Source: DATFWC01 sp045801465 (lineage in GTDB: Bacteria > Pseudomonadota > Alphaproteobacteria > Rhizobiales > Xanthobacteraceae). From it: DNA of 18,558 bases. The translations under genes and the position numbers were made by a program. The stretch covers positions 1 through 18,558 of the forward strand of contig JBJMSU010000101.1 of NCBI GenBank assembly GCA_045801465.1. The letters are read 5' to 3'. Under the pieces are notes generated by a model. It made no database searches, was not told the DNA's origin, and was given only the letters and a program-made list of their open reading frames with translations. Shown one piece after another: positions 16,877-18,558 of this stretch (within the stretch, counting starts at the first letter, position 1; each line of letters begins with the position of its first letter).

Positions 16877-17890
16877 TCACTTGATGAAGCCGGCAATCTT
16901 CTCGATGACCGGTTTCGGCGTCGCATAGATCTTCTGCACCAGGGCAGCGAGATGCTCGCCGTCCTCGGGTTCGAGATCGAGCTTGTTCCGCCGCGCTTCG
17001 GCAATGAATTCCGGGTCCGTCATGGTGGCGGCAAACGCATCGCGCAACATTTTCAGCCGCTCCGGCGGCAGATCGGGCGGCGCCACGAACGGTCGACCGA
17101 TACCCTGGCCGGCATAGAGGAATTCGATCGCCTGCTTGTCGTCGTTGCTGCGCGCGAGATCGAGGACGAACGGAACATCCTTGAGCTCCGGATTGGGCGC
17201 AGCACCCCCCTGGAACAAGACCGAGACGGTCTTCTTCGGGATCCAGTCCGGACGACGGTTCTTGATGCTGTCGAGGCTCTCGCAGATGCCCTCGACCTCG
17301 CCACGCTCCATGGCGAGGAATACGTCGGCGGAGGAATGAAAGCCGCCGACCACCTTGAATTTCGTTCCGATGAGCGCGTTGAGCGCTTTTGGATACGCGC
17401 GCGTGCCGGTGCCCGGACCGGTGTCGCCCACGATCAATTCCTGGCTGAACAGATCATGTGCGGTCTTCACCTTTGCGGTTTGATACGCGATGCAGACGTT
17501 GGTTTCCTTGGCCGGCGTGCCGATCCACGACAGCCTCGTCGCATCGAACCGCGCGCCGGTAGCCCCGGTGAGCGGGCCCAGGGCGGCATCGCGCGCAATG
17601 ATGCCCAGCACCGTGCCGTCCTTGGGAGCAGCGTGATAGATGTGGCTGGTGGCGACGAAGCTGCCGGCGCCCGGCATGTTCTGCGGCACCACATTCGGCT
17701 TGCCCGGCAGATGCCTGCCGATATGGCGGGCAACCGTGCGGCCCCATAAGTCATAGCCGCCGCCCGGCCCGAAGCCGATGATCATCTGCACGGTCTTGCC
17801 GGCGAACGCGTCGGCCTGCGCCCACGCGGGCGCCACGCCGAGCAGCAACGACGCCGCGATGCCAAGGCTCGCAACCGGTTTCTCAAACAT
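16877..17890 (-). CDS. Bug/TctC-family periplasmic solute-binding protein
   Basis: A 337-residue secreted binding protein of the tripartite tricarboxylate transporter (TTT) class. A signal peptide ends near residue 25 (LLLGVAPAWAQA). The mature start GKTVQMIIGFGPGGGYDLWGR carries the Bug hallmark glycine-rich loop in a variant form, FGPGGGYD instead of the usual PPGGxxD. NMPGAGS and later DTGPGTGTRAYP follow. Such proteins bind carboxylated molecules in the periplasm; the ligand is not readable from sequence. No TctA or TctB membrane subunits are present nearby, as is common for orphan Bug proteins. Confidence 0.9.
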   Translation of the reverse strand: MFEKPVASLGIAASLLLGVAPAWAQADAFAGKTVQMIIGFGPGGGYDLWGRTVARHIGRHLPGKPNVVPQNMPGAGSFVATSHIYHAAPKDGTVLGIIARDAALGPLTGATGARFDATRLSWIGTPAKETNVCIAYQTAKVKTAHDLFSQELIVGDTGPGTGTRAYPKALNALIGTKFKVVGGFHSSADVFLAMERGEVEGICESLDSIKNRRPDWIPKKTVSVLFQGGAAPNPELKDVPFVLDLARSNDDKQAIEFLYAGQGIGRPFVAPPDLPPERLKMLRDAFAATMTDPEFIAEARRNKLDLEPEDGEHLAALVQKIYATPKPVIEKIAGFIK

Positions 17891-18075
17891 GACGCGTTTT
17901 CCTACGAGCCACCGAGGCTGCGCCCATTAGCGAAATCATCCGAAAGAGATCAAGGACGCGCTTCCCGGATCTTAGCGTGGGACCATGATCGCTGCGCCTC
18001 GACGGGTGCTGTTCAGGTTCGCTTTTGCGCCTTCGTCGCCCCTGAAATTCCCGGTAAGCTCCTGGCATCGCTAGG

Positions 18076-18100
18076 GGAACGGATGATCCCGGCGGACGTT
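18076..18100 (+). promoter_or_regulatory. EcfG-type general stress promoter
   Basis: GGAAC (18076-18080), exactly 16 bp, then CGTT (18097-18100), a full match to the alphaproteobacterial EcfG sigma factor pattern GGAAC-N16/17-CGTT. The -10 ends 31 bp before the ATG of the microprotein at 18132, giving a short leader with a good ribosome site. The remainder of 17891-18131 shows no gene. Confidence 0.65.
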
Positions 18101-18131
18101 ATCCCCGCGAACGAACCACAAGGAGGCTGTC

Positions 18132-18218
18132 ATGGGCTTCGGACGCGGATTGCTGCTTTGGCTTCTCGGGATTCCGCTCCCCATCATCATCCTGCTGGCT
18201 CTGTTCTGGCATCACTAA
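18132..18218 (+). CDS. 28-residue single-pass membrane microprotein
   Basis: ATG 18132 follows AAGGAGGCTGTC, a strong ribosome site, and encodes 28 residues ending in TAA. The peptide begins MGFGRGLLLWLLGIPLPIII and ends LLALFWHH. It is a single hydrophobic helix with a short Gly/Arg head and a His-His tail, so it should insert in the cytoplasmic membrane. I recall similar tiny 'GIPIPIIILLALF' proteins in Rhizobiales, annotated only as hypothetical. With the EcfG-type promoter and a terminator about 95 bp downstream it forms a complete one-gene transcription unit, probably induced in general stress. Confidence 0.75.
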   Translation: MGFGRGLLLWLLGIPLPIIILLALFWHH

Positions 18219-18246
18219 GGCGTCTGTCAGCAAGGCGTCTGTCAGC
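18217..18246. repeat. 15-bp tandem duplication at the microprotein stop
   Basis: AAGGCGTCTGTCAGC occurs twice head to tail (18217-18231 and 18232-18246) without mismatch. The first copy starts with the last two bases of the microprotein stop codon. It looks like a recent slippage duplication in the 3' untranslated region. Confidence 0.85.
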
Positions 18247-18310
18247 GCGGGCGTAATTCAGCCGGGGCTGGAATTCCAAAGCCAGGGCGGCAATTGGACC
18301 GCAGCAAACC

Positions 18311-18338
18311 AAAGAGGCCGCCGTCGGGCGGCCTCTTT
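18311..18338. terminator. Intrinsic terminator after the microprotein gene
   Basis: AAAGAGGCCGCC (18311-18322) pairs perfectly with GGCGGCCTCTTT (18327-18338) across a 4-nt loop. The A/T ends make it usable in both directions. It closes the microprotein unit. Confidence 0.75.
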
Positions 18339-18425
18339 GTGTCCGGCCAAATAGTCGAAGATCGCGGCCTCCCCCGCTTGCGTAGACGACGCTCGTCGGG
18401 AAGAACAAACAGGATCGGCCGCCGG

Positions 18426-18501
18426 CTAGTGCTCCGATTCCGAAGTTCGCATCAGTTCCCCGCACACTCGAGTGCGAACTTCGGAATCAAAGGAGCACTA
18501 G
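18426..18501. repeat. Palindromic intergenic element (26-bp arms)
   Basis: The left arm (18426-18451, opening CTAGTGCTCCGATTCC) and right arm (18473-18501, closing GGAGCACTAG) are inverted copies identical over all 26 bases apart from AAA inserted in the right arm. A 21-bp loop separates them. The boundaries CTAG..CTAG look like element ends. It resembles mobile or repeated palindromes scattered in Bradyrhizobium-like genomes. It contains no gene, and neither do 18339-18425 or 18502-18516. Confidence 0.8.
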
Positions 18502-18516
18502 GAATATCGGCATGTT

Positions 18517-18558
18517 CTAGTGCGGCTTAGAATTTGAAGTTCCTACGCGAGCTTCTTG
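18517..18558. repeat. Start of a second, related palindromic element (cut by window edge)
   Basis: CTAGTGCGGCTTAGAATTTG then AAGTTC resembles the left arm of the preceding element (CTAGTGC, a TT-rich middle, GAAGTTC) but is diverged. It runs off the window, so its partner arm or any enclosed gene is not visible. Confidence 0.4.

Noticed and set aside
17883..18068. 61-codon minus-strand ORF upstream of the Bug gene
   Set aside because: Arg/Ser-rich, no ribosome site, overlaps the Bug gene start and occupies its presumed promoter region.
18187..18530. ORFs of 92 (minus) and 78 (plus) codons at the right end
   Set aside because: They read through the tandem repeat, terminator hairpin and palindromic element; no protein-like pattern.

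Overview
The window is GC-rich and reads like a chromosomal segment of an alphaproteobacterium, probably Hyphomicrobiales (Bradyrhizobium, Rhodoplanes or Xanthobacteraceae-like). The grounds are base composition, protein style, a candidate EcfG-type stress promoter and a Zur-like operator. I could not run a taxonomic search.

Layout. (1) 1-498: the first 25 codons of an XRE-type regulator cut by the window edge, and a complete small XRE regulator, both on the minus strand. (2) 726-2496: a minus-strand metal-transport pair, a NicO/RcnA-like nickel/cobalt permease followed by a His-rich cation diffusion facilitator (CDF). (3) 2703-7836: a compact plus-strand operon of five genes: a glutamine-synthetase-like ligase, the alpha and beta subunits of a Rieske aromatic-ring dioxygenase, a LysE-type exporter, and a 4,5-dihydroxyphthalate-decarboxylase-family protein. 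The ligase-plus-dioxygenase pairing recalls the aniline operons (atd/tdn/dca), in which the amine is first gamma-glutamylated and then dioxygenated. Here the reductase and the glutamine-amidotransferase-like gene are absent and a decarboxylase-family gene is present. This is the best candidate in the window for an undescribed pathway. (4) 7843-11533: a 5' fragment of a second CDF gene whose 3' end is lost where it meets the catabolic operon, a TonB gene with a TTG start and a very strong ribosome binding site, and a divergent ZnuD-like TonB-dependent receptor. Two copies of a Zur-like palindrome lie just before the receptor gene. (5) 11538-15762: a CBS-domain site-2 protease, an FMN-binding pyridoxamine-phosphate-oxidase-like protein with a small WYL-like conserved gene, argG, and a DUF4112 protein. 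(6) 15900-18558: a DapA-family lyase, a Bug/TctC periplasmic binding protein, a 28-residue membrane microprotein behind a near-perfect EcfG promoter, a terminator, and palindromic intergenic repeats at the right edge.

How it fits together. The two flanks of the catabolic operon carry metal-homeostasis genes that read in the same direction (tonB to truncated CDF on the right, nicO to CDF on the left). The simplest reading is that the catabolic block arrived by rearrangement into a metal locus and destroyed one CDF gene. Most other genes look like ordinary chromosomal genes without shared function.
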